Positions 26,258 through 34,566 of a stretch of DNA of 64,000 bases are shown piece by piece. A program made the translations under genes and the position numbers. How positions within the stretch are numbered: position 1 is the stretch's first letter; each line of letters starts with the position of its first letter. The stretch comes from Flavobacterium croceum DSM 17960 (GTDB taxonomy: Bacteria; Bacteroidota; Bacteroidia; Flavobacteriales; Flavobacteriaceae). The notes under the pieces were generated by a model that searched no databases, was not told where the DNA came from, and worked only from the letters and a program-made list of their open reading frames with translations. The DNA is taken from positions 62,001-126,000 of the forward strand of contig NZ_PQNY01000011.1 of the NCBI RefSeq assembly GCF_002917885.1. The letters run 5' to 3'.

Positions 26258-26652
26258 ATGAGTAGATTTATTTTATTTTTAGTAATATTAATTATAAAAA
26301 ATTTCGTTTGTTATAAATGGTTCTACCAATATAAAAAAATCCTTTAATATTTTTAATTATATATTATTTTGTAATCCTATTTATATTTTTCATTAATAGT
26401 TTTTGGACCAATAATAGTATTACCGAAGCTTTACCTATAATAATTAGTCTTGATTTTATGTTTCTATCATTGGCTTTATTAATAAATTTTTATAATAAAA
26501 TTGTAGATAAATTAATAGAAAAAAATAACATTCAATTAATAAATCCAATGAAGATTTTTGATGTTAGATATAATTCTTTTTCTTTTTATATTATTGTAAC
26601 TCTATTAGAGTTATTTCTTCTAATACTAATATTAAAGAATGAAATTGTCTAA
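26258..26652 (+). pseudogene. Membrane-protein gene interrupted at a poly(A) tract (frameshift, slippage or decay)
   Basis: An ATG at 26258 opens a 29-codon frame (MSRFILFLVILIIKNF and onward) that stops at 26345. The reading frame one base back is open from 26335 to the TAA at 26650-26652. Joining the frames at the run of seven A (26333-26339) gives one protein of about 131 residues with roughly four hydrophobic segments, ending LELFLLILILKNEIV. One extra A, or a -1 ribosomal slip, restores it. Base composition is even more AT-rich than the neighbours. It may be a sequencing error, a phase-variable gene, a slippage-expressed gene or a true pseudogene. No family recognised. Confidence 0.5.
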
Positions 26653-26682
26653 AAAAATCCATTAGATTTAATAGTTTTATTC

Positions 26683-27555
26683 TTATAAAATATGTTTCTC
26701 GGCATGATAGCTAGAGCGTACCAAAGCACCACTTTCTACATGTCTAAAACCTAATTCTTTACCTATTTGTTCATATTTTGCAAATTCATCGGGTGTAACA
26801 AAATATTTTACAGGTAAATGTTTTTTACTAGGTTGCAAATATTGCCCAATGGTGATGATATCTACATTTTGGTTGCGAATATCGTGCATGGTTTCGATAA
26901 CTTCTTCTTGTGTTTCGCCCAATCCTAACATAATACCCGACTTGGTTCTACGAATACCTTGTTCTTTTAAATAGTTTAAAACTTCAAGACTACGATCGTA
27001 TTTTGCTTGTATGCGTACTTCACGTGTTAGCCTACGGACTGTTTCCATATTGTGTGAAACTACCTCTGGATTTGCCTCTACAATTCTATCTATATGTTTG
27101 TGTATGCCTTGAAAATCTGGAATAAGTGTTTCTAAGGTAGTTTGCGGGTTCATTCTTCGTATAGCTTCTACGGTTTCTTGCCAAATTATAGAACCCATAT
27201 CTTTCAAGTCATCTCTGTCTACACTTGTAATTACTGCATGTTTTATATTCATGAGTTTTATAGAGCGTGCTACTTTTTCGGGTTCGTCCCAATCTACATC
27301 TTCTGGACGCCCTGTTTTTACACCACAAAATCCACAAGAACGTGTGCAGATGTTGCCCAATATCATAAAAGTTGCTGTGCCTTCGCCCCAACATTCGCCC
27401 ATATTAGGGCAACTACCTGATGTGCAAATGGTGTTGAGTTTATATTTGTCTACCAAACTGCGCAGTTCGGTATAGTTTTTTCCTGTAGGGAGCTTTACTC
27501 TTAGCCATTTTGGTTTTCCTACCGGAGGAAATATATTGTTTGAAGAGTTTTCCAT
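26683..27555 (-). CDS. lipA: Lipoyl synthase
   Basis: This radical-SAM enzyme inserts two sulfur atoms into octanoyl-lipoyl domains to make lipoate cofactor for the 2-oxoacid dehydrogenases. The 290-residue protein has the auxiliary-cluster cysteines Cys44, Cys49 and Cys55 ([12 protein letters not shown]) and the radical-SAM Cys70-x3-Cys74-x2-Cys77 (CTRSCGFC). The serine ligand region VRSSYHAE near the C-terminus is also present. A -7 box lies 20 bases upstream, so the gene is monocistronic. Confidence 0.97.
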   Translation of the reverse strand: MENSSNNIFPPVGKPKWLRVKLPTGKNYTELRSLVDKYKLNTICTSGSCPNMGECWGEGTATFMILGNICTRSCGFCGVKTGRPEDVDWDEPEKVARSIKLMNIKHAVITSVDRDDLKDMGSIIWQETVEAIRRMNPQTTLETLIPDFQGIHKHIDRIVEANPEVVSHNMETVRRLTREVRIQAKYDRSLEVLNYLKEQGIRRTKSGIMLGLGETQEEVIETMHDIRNQNVDIITIGQYLQPSKKHLPVKYFVTPDEFAKYEQIGKELGFRHVESGALVRSSYHAEKHIL

Positions 27556-27574
27556 AGTAAAGATATATTGCCTG

Positions 27575-27582
27575 CAAAGATA
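27575..27582 (-). promoter_or_regulatory. -7 box (TATCTTTG on the minus strand) for lipA
   Basis: CAAAGATA on the plus strand is a perfect TAnnTTTG match on the minus strand, 19 bases from the lipA ATG. Confidence 0.6.
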
Positions 27583-27629
27583 CTAATATTTACATCTATA
27601 AATTCTTATATTGATTGATAAAAATAACT

Positions 27630-27660
27630 AAAAATGCCTGTTTACAATAGCAAACAGGCA
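27630..27660 (-). terminator. Terminator of the TonB-family gene
   Basis: A 9-bp stem (TGCCTGTTT / AAACAGGCA) with an 8-base loop; on the minus strand it ends in TTTTT. It lies 30 bases past the stop of the TonB-family gene, upstream of lipA. Confidence 0.8.
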
Positions 27661-27690
27661 CAACCAAACTAAAAACTAAAATCAGATTAT

Positions 27691-28518
27691 TTATGGATTG
27701 ATTCGAATAGGAATTTTATATTGAACACGAACAGCTTTGTCGCCCATTTTACCAGGATTCCACTTTGTTTTTAAAGATTTAAGCACACGTACAGCTTCTT
27801 TATTGGCTTCTTCATTATTGCTTTTAACGACTTCAACATCGGTAATCTGACCATTTTTTTCAACAATAAATTGAATTAAGAGGTTTATACTTTCATCATC
27901 GTCTGATTCAAATCTAAAATTACTGCCAATAAACTGACGAAACTTGTCTACTCCACCAGGAAAACTTGGTTCTATTTCAACAGCAGAAGTATCAAAAATT
28001 TCACCACCATTTCCGCTTGAATCTGTATTTGTTCCGCCTGTATCTGTACCACCACCTAATTGTCCTACGTTTTGACCTGTACCTCCAGTAACTCCCGTAG
28101 AAGATGTATTTTGTTGTTGTTTTAATAAATCTTCGTTGGTTAAAATATTTTGTTGTGCTTGCGAACTGCTAGATACCACCAAATTGGCTAAAGATGGTTT
28201 TTTTGGCATTGTTTCGCTTTTGTTACTTGGAGGTGTAACCAATTTTTTTTCCTTTGATAGATTTTGCACATGATGTACAAATTCGTCAATTGATACAGCG
28301 GGTTTTAATATTGGTCCATCATCTGTTACTATAGGTTTTGTGGTGGCAAACGAGCTTAAAATAAAAACACCACTTCCTATAATGCTTATTCCTGTAAGAA
28401 AAGCAAAAAAAGTTGTTTTTGAGTTTTCTCTACGCAATTGATAGGCTCCATATTCTTTGTTTTTTCCTTCAAAAACAAGATCAAGCCATTTTTTTTCAAA
28501 AATACTAACGTTGAACAT
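27691..28518 (-). CDS. TonB-family energy transducer
   Basis: A 275-residue inner-membrane protein that would couple the ExbB/ExbD proton motive force to outer-membrane receptors. The N-terminus (WLDLVFEGKNKEYGAYQLRRE) is the cytoplasmic segment typical of Bacteroidota TonB proteins. One membrane span follows (about 36-56), then a Ser/Gly/Thr-rich periplasmic linker (about 60-185) and a C-terminal TonB domain (about 190-275) with VDKFRQFI, VEKNGQITDVEVVKS and KIPIRINP. The linker is unusually rich in GGTGT-type repeats rather than Pro. ExbB/ExbD are not in the window. It lies downstream of an ECF sigma gene in the same direction. Confidence 0.9.
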   Translation of the reverse strand: MFNVSIFEKKWLDLVFEGKNKEYGAYQLRRENSKTTFFAFLTGISIIGSGVFILSSFATTKPIVTDDGPILKPAVSIDEFVHHVQNLSKEKKLVTPPSNKSETMPKKPSLANLVVSSSSQAQQNILTNEDLLKQQQNTSSTGVTGGTGQNVGQLGGGTDTGGTNTDSSGNGGEIFDTSAVEIEPSFPGGVDKFRQFIGSNFRFESDDDESINLLIQFIVEKNGQITDVEVVKSNNEEANKEAVRVLKSLKTKWNPGKMGDKAVRVQYKIPIRINP

Positions 28519-28631
28519 AATTTATAAAATTTATTAATTGTTAGGTATTTTTTTGTCATATAGCGGTTATTTGTAATAATAACGCAAACAATTGTGTTAT
28601 ATTGTAATGAAAGTGAAATTTAATTTTACAG

Positions 28632-29186
28632 CTATTTATTTTTTTGCAAAATAACTTCAGCAAGTAACTTTTTTGCTCTTAATAGTTTGATTTTTACGTT
28701 GCTTAGTGGCTCGTTAAGTTGTTCGGAAATTTCTTGATAACTTAGCTCTTGAAAGTAACGAAGCTGTATAATTTCTTGATAATGAGGTTTCAATTCTTTA
28801 ATGAATTGTAGCAATTGAGAAAGATTTTGTTCGGTAATTAAATCATCTTCAGCAGAAGGAGAAGAATCGGCTACATTGTATGCTTGGTGATCTTCTTCAT
28901 CTGTAATTTCGATAAACAAAGAAGATTTTTTCTTTCGTAATAAGTCAATATGAACATTTTTTGCAATAGCAATAAGCCATGTATTAAATTGATAATCTGG
29001 GTTGTAATTTGCTATTTTGTCAAATGCTTTTGAAAAAGTTTCAATGGTAATATCTTCGGCATCGGTTTCGTTTTCGGTACGCTTTAGCATAAAGCCATAT
29101 ACCTCATTCCAATACTTATCGAGTAAGTAAGTAAAAGCGACTTGATCGCCAGCTTTGGCTTTGACTATATAATCTTTTATTTCCAA
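28632..29186 (-). CDS. ECF-type RNA polymerase sigma factor
   Basis: A 184-residue sigma-70-family regulator. Sigma region 2 (about 10-80) contains YGFMLKRTENETDAEDITIETFSKAF and the promoter-melting segment FNTWLIAIAKNVHIDLLRKKK. Region 4 (about 125-175) has QEIIQLRYFQELSYQEISEQLNEPLSNVKIKLLRAKK. No anti-sigma (FecR-like) gene is adjacent, so the trigger is unknown. Its start overlaps the upstream glycosyltransferase gene by 10 bases. The next gene is a TonB-family transducer, 113 bases downstream. Confidence 0.93.
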   Translation of the reverse strand: MEIKDYIVKAKAGDQVAFTYLLDKYWNEVYGFMLKRTENETDAEDITIETFSKAFDKIANYNPDYQFNTWLIAIAKNVHIDLLRKKKSSLFIEITDEEDHQAYNVADSSPSAEDDLITEQNLSQLLQFIKELKPHYQEIIQLRYFQELSYQEISEQLNEPLSNVKIKLLRAKKLLAEVILQKNK

Positions 29187-30289
29187 TGTACAGGTTTTGA
29201 AAATAGATTAGTAGTAAATACTTGAAATTGAGTAAGTATAAGCGCGATTTCTATAAAAGGCAACCAATACAAGGTATCTTTTTCTTTTAGTTTACTTGCT
29301 GAATATCCCATAGAAATATACACAAAAATAAATCTAAACGCAACTATGGATACTACTGCAATCCATTGAAATAAAGTGCTTAACAAAATAATGGCAAGTA
29401 TATAAAATAAGAGTTGCGAAGTATAAAATAAACCAAGTTTTACTTTATCACTAAGTTTATAGTGAGATGCTGTAGAAACGTGCCTTCTTTTTTGCATAAA
29501 CCAATCTTTAAAGCGTGTTTTAGGCATCGAATAGGTAAAACTTTTATCGGTAAAGCAAATAGCGGTATTTTGGTTGTTTGCAGCTTGATTGATAAACAAG
29601 TCATCATCACCAGAGCGTATTTTCATGTGATCCATAAACCCTCTTACTCTAAAAAATTCTTCGCGTTTGTAAGCCATATTTCTTCCAACACCCATATAAG
29701 GTTTGCCTAATTTTGCCCACGAAAAATATTGCGTTGCAGTAAGTAAGGTTTCAAATCGAATTAATTTATTTAAGAATGAGTTTTTAATTTTTTCGTAAGC
29801 ACCGTAACCTAACACAATTTTCTTTTCTATAGAAAAACAAGCTGTAATTTCTTTCAACCAATCTTCAGATTCTGGATAACAATCGGCATCTATAAAAACC
29901 AAATATTCGTTTTTTGCAGCTTTTATTCCCAAAGTGAGTGCAAATTTTTTATTACCCCAAAAAGCCTCATTGTTTTCAACTTTTACTAGTTTTATGTTTG
30001 AGTATTGTTTTTCAAAAGCTTCAAAAATTTCTAAAGTTTCGTCTCTAGAAGCATCGTCTATAAGCACTATTTCGTAATTGGGATAATTTTGTTTTGCTAA
30101 AAAAGGTATAAATTTTTTTACATTTTCTTCTTCGTTTTTTGCACATACTATTACAGATACGGGAAGATTTTTTTGGGTATTATTTTGTTTTTTAGCAAAA
30201 GAAAATTTACCAAAGATAATAATGTAGTATACAAATTGAATTGCTACAATAAGAATAAAAAACCAAAATAATATATCTAATAAGTACAT
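29177..30289 (-). CDS. Membrane glycosyltransferase, family 2
   Basis: A 370-residue inner-membrane GT2. It has one N-terminal span (about 4-24), a GT-A catalytic domain (about 42-250) and about two to three C-terminal spans (from about 285). The motifs are VSVIVCAKNEE, LIDDASRD (DxD-like UDP-sugar site), FIDADCYPE (metal-binding DxD), GDDD (catalytic base region) and a QxxRW-like QKRRH. The product may be a cell-surface glycan or lipid; the acceptor is not indicated. A -7 box lies at 30313. It overlaps the ECF sigma gene by 10 bases. Confidence 0.9.
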   Translation of the reverse strand: MYLLDILFWFFILIVAIQFVYYIIIFGKFSFAKKQNNTQKNLPVSVIVCAKNEEENVKKFIPFLAKQNYPNYEIVLIDDASRDETLEIFEAFEKQYSNIKLVKVENNEAFWGNKKFALTLGIKAAKNEYLVFIDADCYPESEDWLKEITACFSIEKKIVLGYGAYEKIKNSFLNKLIRFETLLTATQYFSWAKLGKPYMGVGRNMAYKREEFFRVRGFMDHMKIRSGDDDLFINQAANNQNTAICFTDKSFTYSMPKTRFKDWFMQKRRHVSTASHYKLSDKVKLGLFYTSQLLFYILAIILLSTLFQWIAVVSIVAFRFIFVYISMGYSASKLKEKDTLYWLPFIEIALILTQFQVFTTNLFSKPVHWK

Positions 30290-30312
30290 TTGTAAAAATT
30301 AATAAACGGGTG

Positions 30313-30320
30313 CAAAAATA
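30313..30320 (-). promoter_or_regulatory. -7 box (TATTTTTG on the minus strand) for the glycosyltransferase/sigma operon
   Basis: CAAAAATA on the plus strand is a TAnnTTTG match on the minus strand, 23 bases before the ATG at 30289. Confidence 0.5.
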
Positions 30321-30356
30321 CAAAATTTGACAATGATATAGAATATTATTCTCTGC

Positions 30357-30971
30357 TTATAATTTTCTATTATTTTTCATTTCTAAAGCAATTTCTTGCG
30401 CTTGGTTGTTTTGGCTTTGTTCAAGTTTGGTAATAATATGGTTGTAATTTTTATCGTCTCGGTTTTGAGATAGTTTTTTTACGGCTTGTATATCTTCAAT
30501 GGCAATAGTAAAAGCGAGAACACCTTTTGCTTCTTGCTGTACTTTTTTGGATAAATTTTCAAAACGAATAGAACTTTGAGCCTCACTTTCGTAATGATTC
30601 ATCATTTTTTGCAACGATACTAATGTTTCCTCATACGATAAAACAGTCAGTGTTCCATAAACATGTACGGCTGTATAGTTCCAAGTAGGCACATTTTCAT
30701 GGTCGTACCAAGAAGGTGATATATAACTATGAGGTCCAGTAAATATTGCCAATACCGATGGATTGCTTTCAAATAGCTTGCCTTGCTCATTTAGTTTCGA
30801 GATATGACCATGCAATAGCAACTGCTCATTGGTTTTTTCTAGAAGTAAAGGAATATGTGTTGCCCAAATTTTTTCGTGATTTTGGTTTACCAAAGTACAA
30901 AAACTATATTTTTTGATAAACTCTAGAATTTCCTCTAAATTTTCGAGGGCATATATTTTAGGAATGTACAT
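30357..30971 (-). CDS. PaiB-family FMN-binding regulator-like protein
   Basis: A 204-residue split-barrel FMN-binding-type protein. PaiB of Bacillus is described as a negative transcriptional regulator; members of the family elsewhere may be flavin-dependent enzymes. It starts with the family MYIPKIYALEN and has THIPLLL, HGHISKLNEQ, FTGPHSYISPSWY and VPTWNYTAVHVYG. No DNA-binding helix-turn-helix is visible. It is monocistronic and divergent from the first GLPGLI gene. Confidence 0.9.
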   Translation of the reverse strand: MYIPKIYALENLEEILEFIKKYSFCTLVNQNHEKIWATHIPLLLEKTNEQLLLHGHISKLNEQGKLFESNPSVLAIFTGPHSYISPSWYDHENVPTWNYTAVHVYGTLTVLSYEETLVSLQKMMNHYESEAQSSIRFENLSKKVQQEAKGVLAFTIAIEDIQAVKKLSQNRDDKNYNHIITKLEQSQNNQAQEIALEMKNNRKL

Positions 30972-30998
30972 TTGTATCTATATAGAATGTTAATATAG

Positions 30999-31006
30999 CA
31001 AATATA
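30999..31006 (-). promoter_or_regulatory. -7 box (TATATTTG on the minus strand) for the PaiB-family gene
   Basis: CAAATATA on the plus strand reads TATATTTG on the minus strand, 27 bases before the ATG at 30971. Confidence 0.5.
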
Positions 31007-31089
31007 CTTAATAGATTTTGCCATTTTGTAATGTTTATTAGTAATAAACATAAAAACAAAGCGTTAATAAATTGTCAAACCCATTAAAT

Positions 31090-31764
31090 ATGAAAAAAAT
31101 AACCTTTTTATTGATGTATACCTCCATAATTTTTAGTCAAACACAAGAGGTAACATACAGCATAAGTTTTAATACAGATGTAGATATGATAGAAGACTAT
31201 TTGGGTAAAAACGCTCAAGATAAGGTAAAGCTTTACACTACCACTTTGCTTTTTAATGATACTTTTATGAAATATTTTCAAAATCCTAGCAAATTATCTC
31301 GTGATGACTATTCTATTCTAGAAGCAGCCACGTATACAGAAGGAAATTATTATAAACAAAATAATTCTAATGTAGTTTTTTTGGAAGAAAAAGAACCCTT
31401 ACATAAAGATACATTACTGTCTTACAGGTATATAACCCATTGGGAATATGCCACCGATGTAAAGGAAATTTTAGGATATACATGCAAGAAAGCATCTTGT
31501 GTTTTAAAAATAGATTATGGAAACGGAAAGCTAGATACCTTATATCCCATAACAGCTTGGTACACCGAAAAATTGGCTTTTGGTTGTGGCCCAAAAGGTA
31601 TAAGTGTGCCAGAGGGTTTTATATTGGAACTAGAAGATAAAATAGTTACCTATACAGCGCAGACTATTTTAAAATCTACAGAAAATAATATCTTTTTTGA
31701 CACTCATAAAAAAGTGATTACTATGGAAGATTTGTTTAGAAAAGTATATAAGTTAAAAGAATAA
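31090..31764 (+). CDS. Divergent GLPGLI-family secreted protein (copy 1)
   Basis: A 224-residue exported protein, first of four in this locus. A signal peptide runs to about residue 17 (MKKITFLLMYTSIIFSQ). The beta-rich body has the family Cys after a Gly-Tyr turn (LGYTCKKAS). The eponymous motif is degenerate: GPKGISVPEGFILEL instead of GPxGxxGLPGLIxE, and extra cysteines are present. I chose the ATG at 31090, giving a proper signal peptide; an in-frame TTG lies 18 bases upstream. No terminator separates it clearly from the small Cys-rich gene. Function of the family is unknown. Confidence 0.78.
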   Translation: MKKITFLLMYTSIIFSQTQEVTYSISFNTDVDMIEDYLGKNAQDKVKLYTTTLLFNDTFMKYFQNPSKLSRDDYSILEAATYTEGNYYKQNNSNVVFLEEKEPLHKDTLLSYRYITHWEYATDVKEILGYTCKKASCVLKIDYGNGKLDTLYPITAWYTEKLAFGCGPKGISVPEGFILELEDKIVTYTAQTILKSTENNIFFDTHKKVITMEDLFRKVYKLKE

Positions 31765-31862
31765 ATACACTAGAATAATGTACTTAAACAAAAAAAAACT
31801 ACATATTTTACTTACAAAAAATATATTTATTGAGTATTTCATTGATAAATTTAACATAAAAA

Positions 31863-31893
31863 TTTGCAATTATCATTTTTTTTTTCACATTTG
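31863..31893 (+). promoter_or_regulatory. Promoter of the four-cysteine protein gene (-33 TTTG, -7 CACATTTG)
   Basis: A TTTG at 31863-31866 is followed after 19 bases by CACATTTG (31886-31893), one mismatch from TAnnTTTG. The spacing matches the Bacteroidota promoter model. The start would be near 31900, with a leader of about 38 bases to the ATG at 31938. Confidence 0.5.
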
Positions 31894-31937
31894 TATTGGT
31901 TAACCAACGCAAATGTTTAATTTTAAATTTTAAGAAA

Positions 31938-32204
31938 ATGAAAAAAGTAATTTTTACTGCACTAGCTTTTATAGCTTTTAGCGGTGTTAGTATGGCAAGT
32001 ACAATGGCCGATGAGGAAATAGTGAAAGAGAATAAAGTGCAAAAAAATGAACAATCTAATCAGATTGTTGTAGCAGATTGCAATCAAGTAGCAGGAGCAT
32101 GTATGGAACTTTTTGAAGACAGTTTTGGTTGTATTGAAAGCTCGAAAATGTATAATTCATTATACAATATGATGTACAATAATTGTATGAATTCACAACA
32201 TTAA
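31938..32204 (+). CDS. Small secreted four-cysteine protein
   Basis: An 88-residue exported protein. The signal peptide (MKKVIFTALAFIAFSGVSMA) is followed by an acidic/lysine-rich spacer (about 24-47) and a compact C-terminus with four cysteines (VVADCNQVAGAC, FGCIESS, YNNCMN). Two disulfides in the periplasm or outside are plausible. I chose the ATG at 31938 over an in-frame start 42 bases upstream because it gives a standard signal peptide and fits the promoter. It lies inside a GLPGLI cluster. I recall similar short Cys proteins beside GLPGLI genes in flavobacteria, but cannot name a family. Confidence 0.75.
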   Translation: MKKVIFTALAFIAFSGVSMASTMADEEIVKENKVQKNEQSNQIVVADCNQVAGACMELFEDSFGCIESSKMYNSLYNMMYNNCMNSQH

Positions 32205-32211
32205 TAATTCC

Positions 32212-32253
32212 AATTACAACCAAATTCAATTTTGTGTTTGGTTGTAATTTTTT
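32212..32253 (+). terminator. Terminator of the four-cysteine protein gene
   Basis: A 13-bp perfect stem (AATTACAACCAAA / TTTGGTTGTAATT) with a 12-base loop is followed by TTTTT, starting 8 bases after the stop. It may let the small gene be expressed more strongly than the genes behind it. Confidence 0.85.
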
Positions 32254-32265
32254 AAATAATATTAT

Positions 32266-33006
32266 ATGAAAAAGTTAATAATAATTTTAATGTTGCTAAA
32301 TTTTTTCTATGTCTACTCTCAAACAACACGAGTAATATACAAAAAAGCCAGATATAATACCGAAACAGAAGCAGATAAACTAAAAAATGCAAGCAATCCA
32401 GTTGCTAATAGCGAAATGTATTTAAAACTTAAAAAAAGTTTTGAACTTGAATTTAATAGAGAGTTTGAATTGCTGTACAATAACACTGAATCTCAGTTTA
32501 AGAAAATTGAAGTAATGAAGAATGACAATGATAAAGAACTATTAAATTTTGAAATTGATAACGAAATTTATTATAAAAACATAGAAACTAAAGAAAAATT
32601 TTATTTTGATAACTCATCGTTTGATGGAAAATATATAGTAGAATTGCCATACGACCAATACAAATGGAATATAACCAACGAAAGCAAAACCATAAATGGC
32701 TATCTTTGTTACAAAGCAACCACAACCTACGAGGATATTTATAACCCAATTACAAAAAGAAAACTAACAATAATGAAAGAAGTATGGTTTACACCAAGTA
32801 TACCGAGTTCTTTTGGGCCAATAGGGTTAGATGGTTTGCCAGGTTTAGTATTGGAAGCATCAATAAACAATAAAATGTATTTTTATGCTTCAAAAATTGA
32901 ATTTGATGTAAAAGATGCAAAAATTGAAAAAATTACAGAAGGCAAAAAAATTACACTTAAAGATGTAGAAAACATGCTCATAAAAATTCACAATGATAGA
33001 AATTAG
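32266..33006 (+). CDS. GLPGLI-family secreted protein (copy 2)
   Basis: A 246-residue exported protein with a signal peptide (about 1-18, ending YVYSQ). The body is beta-rich, with the family features YKWNITNESKTINGYLCYKATTT (conserved Cys in LCYKA) and WFTPSIPSSFGPIGLDGLPGLVLEA near residues 170-195, the motif that names the family (Pfam Porph_ging). It closely resembles copy 4 in this locus, so they are tandem paralogues. Molecular function unknown; likely periplasmic or outer-membrane associated. Confidence 0.92.
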   Translation: MKKLIIILMLLNFFYVYSQTTRVIYKKARYNTETEADKLKNASNPVANSEMYLKLKKSFELEFNREFELLYNNTESQFKKIEVMKNDNDKELLNFEIDNEIYYKNIETKEKFYFDNSSFDGKYIVELPYDQYKWNITNESKTINGYLCYKATTTYEDIYNPITKRKLTIMKEVWFTPSIPSSFGPIGLDGLPGLVLEASINNKMYFYASKIEFDVKDAKIEKITEGKKITLKDVENMLIKIHNDRN

Positions 33007-33024
33007 TAAATTATTTAACCGCAT

Positions 33025-33714
33025 TTGAAATATTTATTATACATATTATTACCGTTGTATGTAATGGGGCAAATTAAAAACGGCTCTGCTCAATATAGTT
33101 TAACTTTTGGAGAAGACGAAAAATTTGAAAAAAGTGAAATTTCTAGTTTTTACGAAATAGCAAAACAAAATGCTAAATACATTACATTTACTATTGATTT
33201 TAACGAAAGTGAAATGGTTTTTTATACCAATGAACACTTAGAGTCGGATAATCAAAATATTAGTTTTTCTCTTTCATTTTCTGGAGTAAACGGAGTTTAT
33301 TACAAAAACAAGTTTGATGATTTTTTATTTAATCAAGTAGAAATAGAAGGTTTAGGAAATCTTGTTGTTCAAAAAGATTGTGTTTACAATTGGAATTTTG
33401 CAAATGAAACAAAAATGATAAATGATTTTTTGTGTTATAAAGCCACAACTACAAAAACGATAGATTCATTTACTTTTCCTGTTATTGCTTGGTATTGTCC
33501 AAAAATTCCAGCGCCTTATGGACCTAAAGGTTATGGTGGTTTGCCAGGATTAATTCTCGAATTACAAGAAAGAAGCACATTATTCGGACTCGTTAAAATA
33601 GAATTAAATAAACAAGAAACTGTCAATATTAAAAAACCTTCAAAAGGTAAAGTAGTAACAGAAAAGCAATTGGAAGAGTTACTCGAAAAACAAATTTTTG
33701 ATAACCACGATTAG
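33025..33714 (+). CDS. GLPGLI-family secreted protein (copy 3, TTG start)
   Basis: A 229-residue exported protein with the family marks DFLCYKATTT and YGPKGYGGLPGLILEL. The only signal-peptide-like N-terminus begins at TTG 33025 (KYLLYILLPLYVMGQ); the first ATG (33064) would remove it, so TTG is the likely start. It lies 18 bases after copy 2, with no terminator between. The central region is shorter and its C-terminus is lysine- and glutamate-rich (EKQLEELLEKQ). Confidence 0.87.
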   Translation: MKYLLYILLPLYVMGQIKNGSAQYSLTFGEDEKFEKSEISSFYEIAKQNAKYITFTIDFNESEMVFYTNEHLESDNQNISFSLSFSGVNGVYYKNKFDDFLFNQVEIEGLGNLVVQKDCVYNWNFANETKMINDFLCYKATTTKTIDSFTFPVIAWYCPKIPAPYGPKGYGGLPGLILELQERSTLFGLVKIELNKQETVNIKKPSKGKVVTEKQLEELLEKQIFDNHD

Positions 33715-33749
33715 CCAAAATAATATTGTGGCATATAACCTTGTTGCTT

Positions 33750-34505
33750 ATGATATTAAGAAAAATAAAGTTTCTACTATTTATTTTTATACTATGTAAT
33801 ACTCTACTATTGCATGCTCAAAAAAGTACTACAGTTATTTATAATATAGCTTTGGGAGGTTTGAATAGAGTAGATATGCATGCTAAAGATACTATAAAGA
33901 AAGATGTTCCTTCAAAATTTTTGAAAAACCAAGAAAAAATACAATTTTCATTAGTATTTGATTCCATTTCAAGTATTTATCAAATAGTAGATAAACTCGA
34001 AGAAAAAAGTAACCATGATTACCGAATTGCAACCATAATTAACGGAGGTACTCTTGTATATTATAAAAATAATAAGCAAAAAGAAAAAATGTATCAAGCA
34101 GAGCTTCAAGGACAAAAATTTAACGTATCAGTACCATTTCAACAATATAATTGGGAAATCACAAGTGAAACCAAAGTTGTAAATGGTTTTAAATGTTATA
34201 AGGCAATAACAACGATAGAGAAGATAGATAAAGGTAGAGAAACTACTACCATTTTGCATCCTGTGGTTTGGTTTACACCAGATATACCTTCAAGTTTTGG
34301 CCCTATGGGATTAGACGGTTTACCTGGTTTAGTTTTAGAAGGTACACTAGACGGAATAAAATATTTATATGCAACAAAAATTAATTTAAATACAACAGAT
34401 AAAGTAGATAAACCCAACAAAGGAATGGAGGTAACAGAAAGTGAATTTCAAGATATTAATGCAAAAATATACCGTGAAATTCAAAAAATAAAAAATAATA
34501 ATTAG
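33750..34505 (+). CDS. GLPGLI-family secreted protein (copy 4)
   Basis: A 251-residue exported protein. The start at ATG 33750 gives a signal peptide (MILRKIKFLLFIFILCNTLLL, cleaved after HAQ); an in-frame TTG lies 24 bases upstream. It has NGFKCYKAITT and WFTPDIPSSFGPMGLDGLPGLVLEG. The motif region is nearly the same as in copy 2, pointing to a recent duplication. It precedes an outer-membrane barrel gene by 61 bases. Function unknown. Confidence 0.91.
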   Translation: MILRKIKFLLFIFILCNTLLLHAQKSTTVIYNIALGGLNRVDMHAKDTIKKDVPSKFLKNQEKIQFSLVFDSISSIYQIVDKLEEKSNHDYRIATIINGGTLVYYKNNKQKEKMYQAELQGQKFNVSVPFQQYNWEITSETKVVNGFKCYKAITTIEKIDKGRETTTILHPVVWFTPDIPSSFGPMGLDGLPGLVLEGTLDGIKYLYATKINLNTTDKVDKPNKGMEVTESEFQDINAKIYREIQKIKNNN

Positions 34506-34566
34506 TTATTTTAAATTTAGTCGAAGCGGTTATCCTTAAATCTCATAAAATCATAACTTACACATA

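Noticed and set aside
26458-26652. A stand-alone 64-residue protein starting at ATG 26458
   Set aside because: The same frame is open much further upstream (to 26335) with protein-like hydrophobic sequence, so this ATG is more likely internal to the interrupted gene.
28519-28631. Promoter search upstream of the TonB-family gene
   Set aside because: The interval is AT-rich and holds TTTG-like pieces, but no pair with the right spacing to a TAnnTTTG box, so I do not call a promoter.
31778-31903. Short plus-strand frame of 41 codons (MYLNKKKLHILL and onward) between GLPGLI copy 1 and the four-cysteine gene
   Set aside because: It runs through the promoter of the four-cysteine gene, is unusually rich in Phe, Ile and Lys codons of the AT-rich spacer, and has no terminator or start context of its own.
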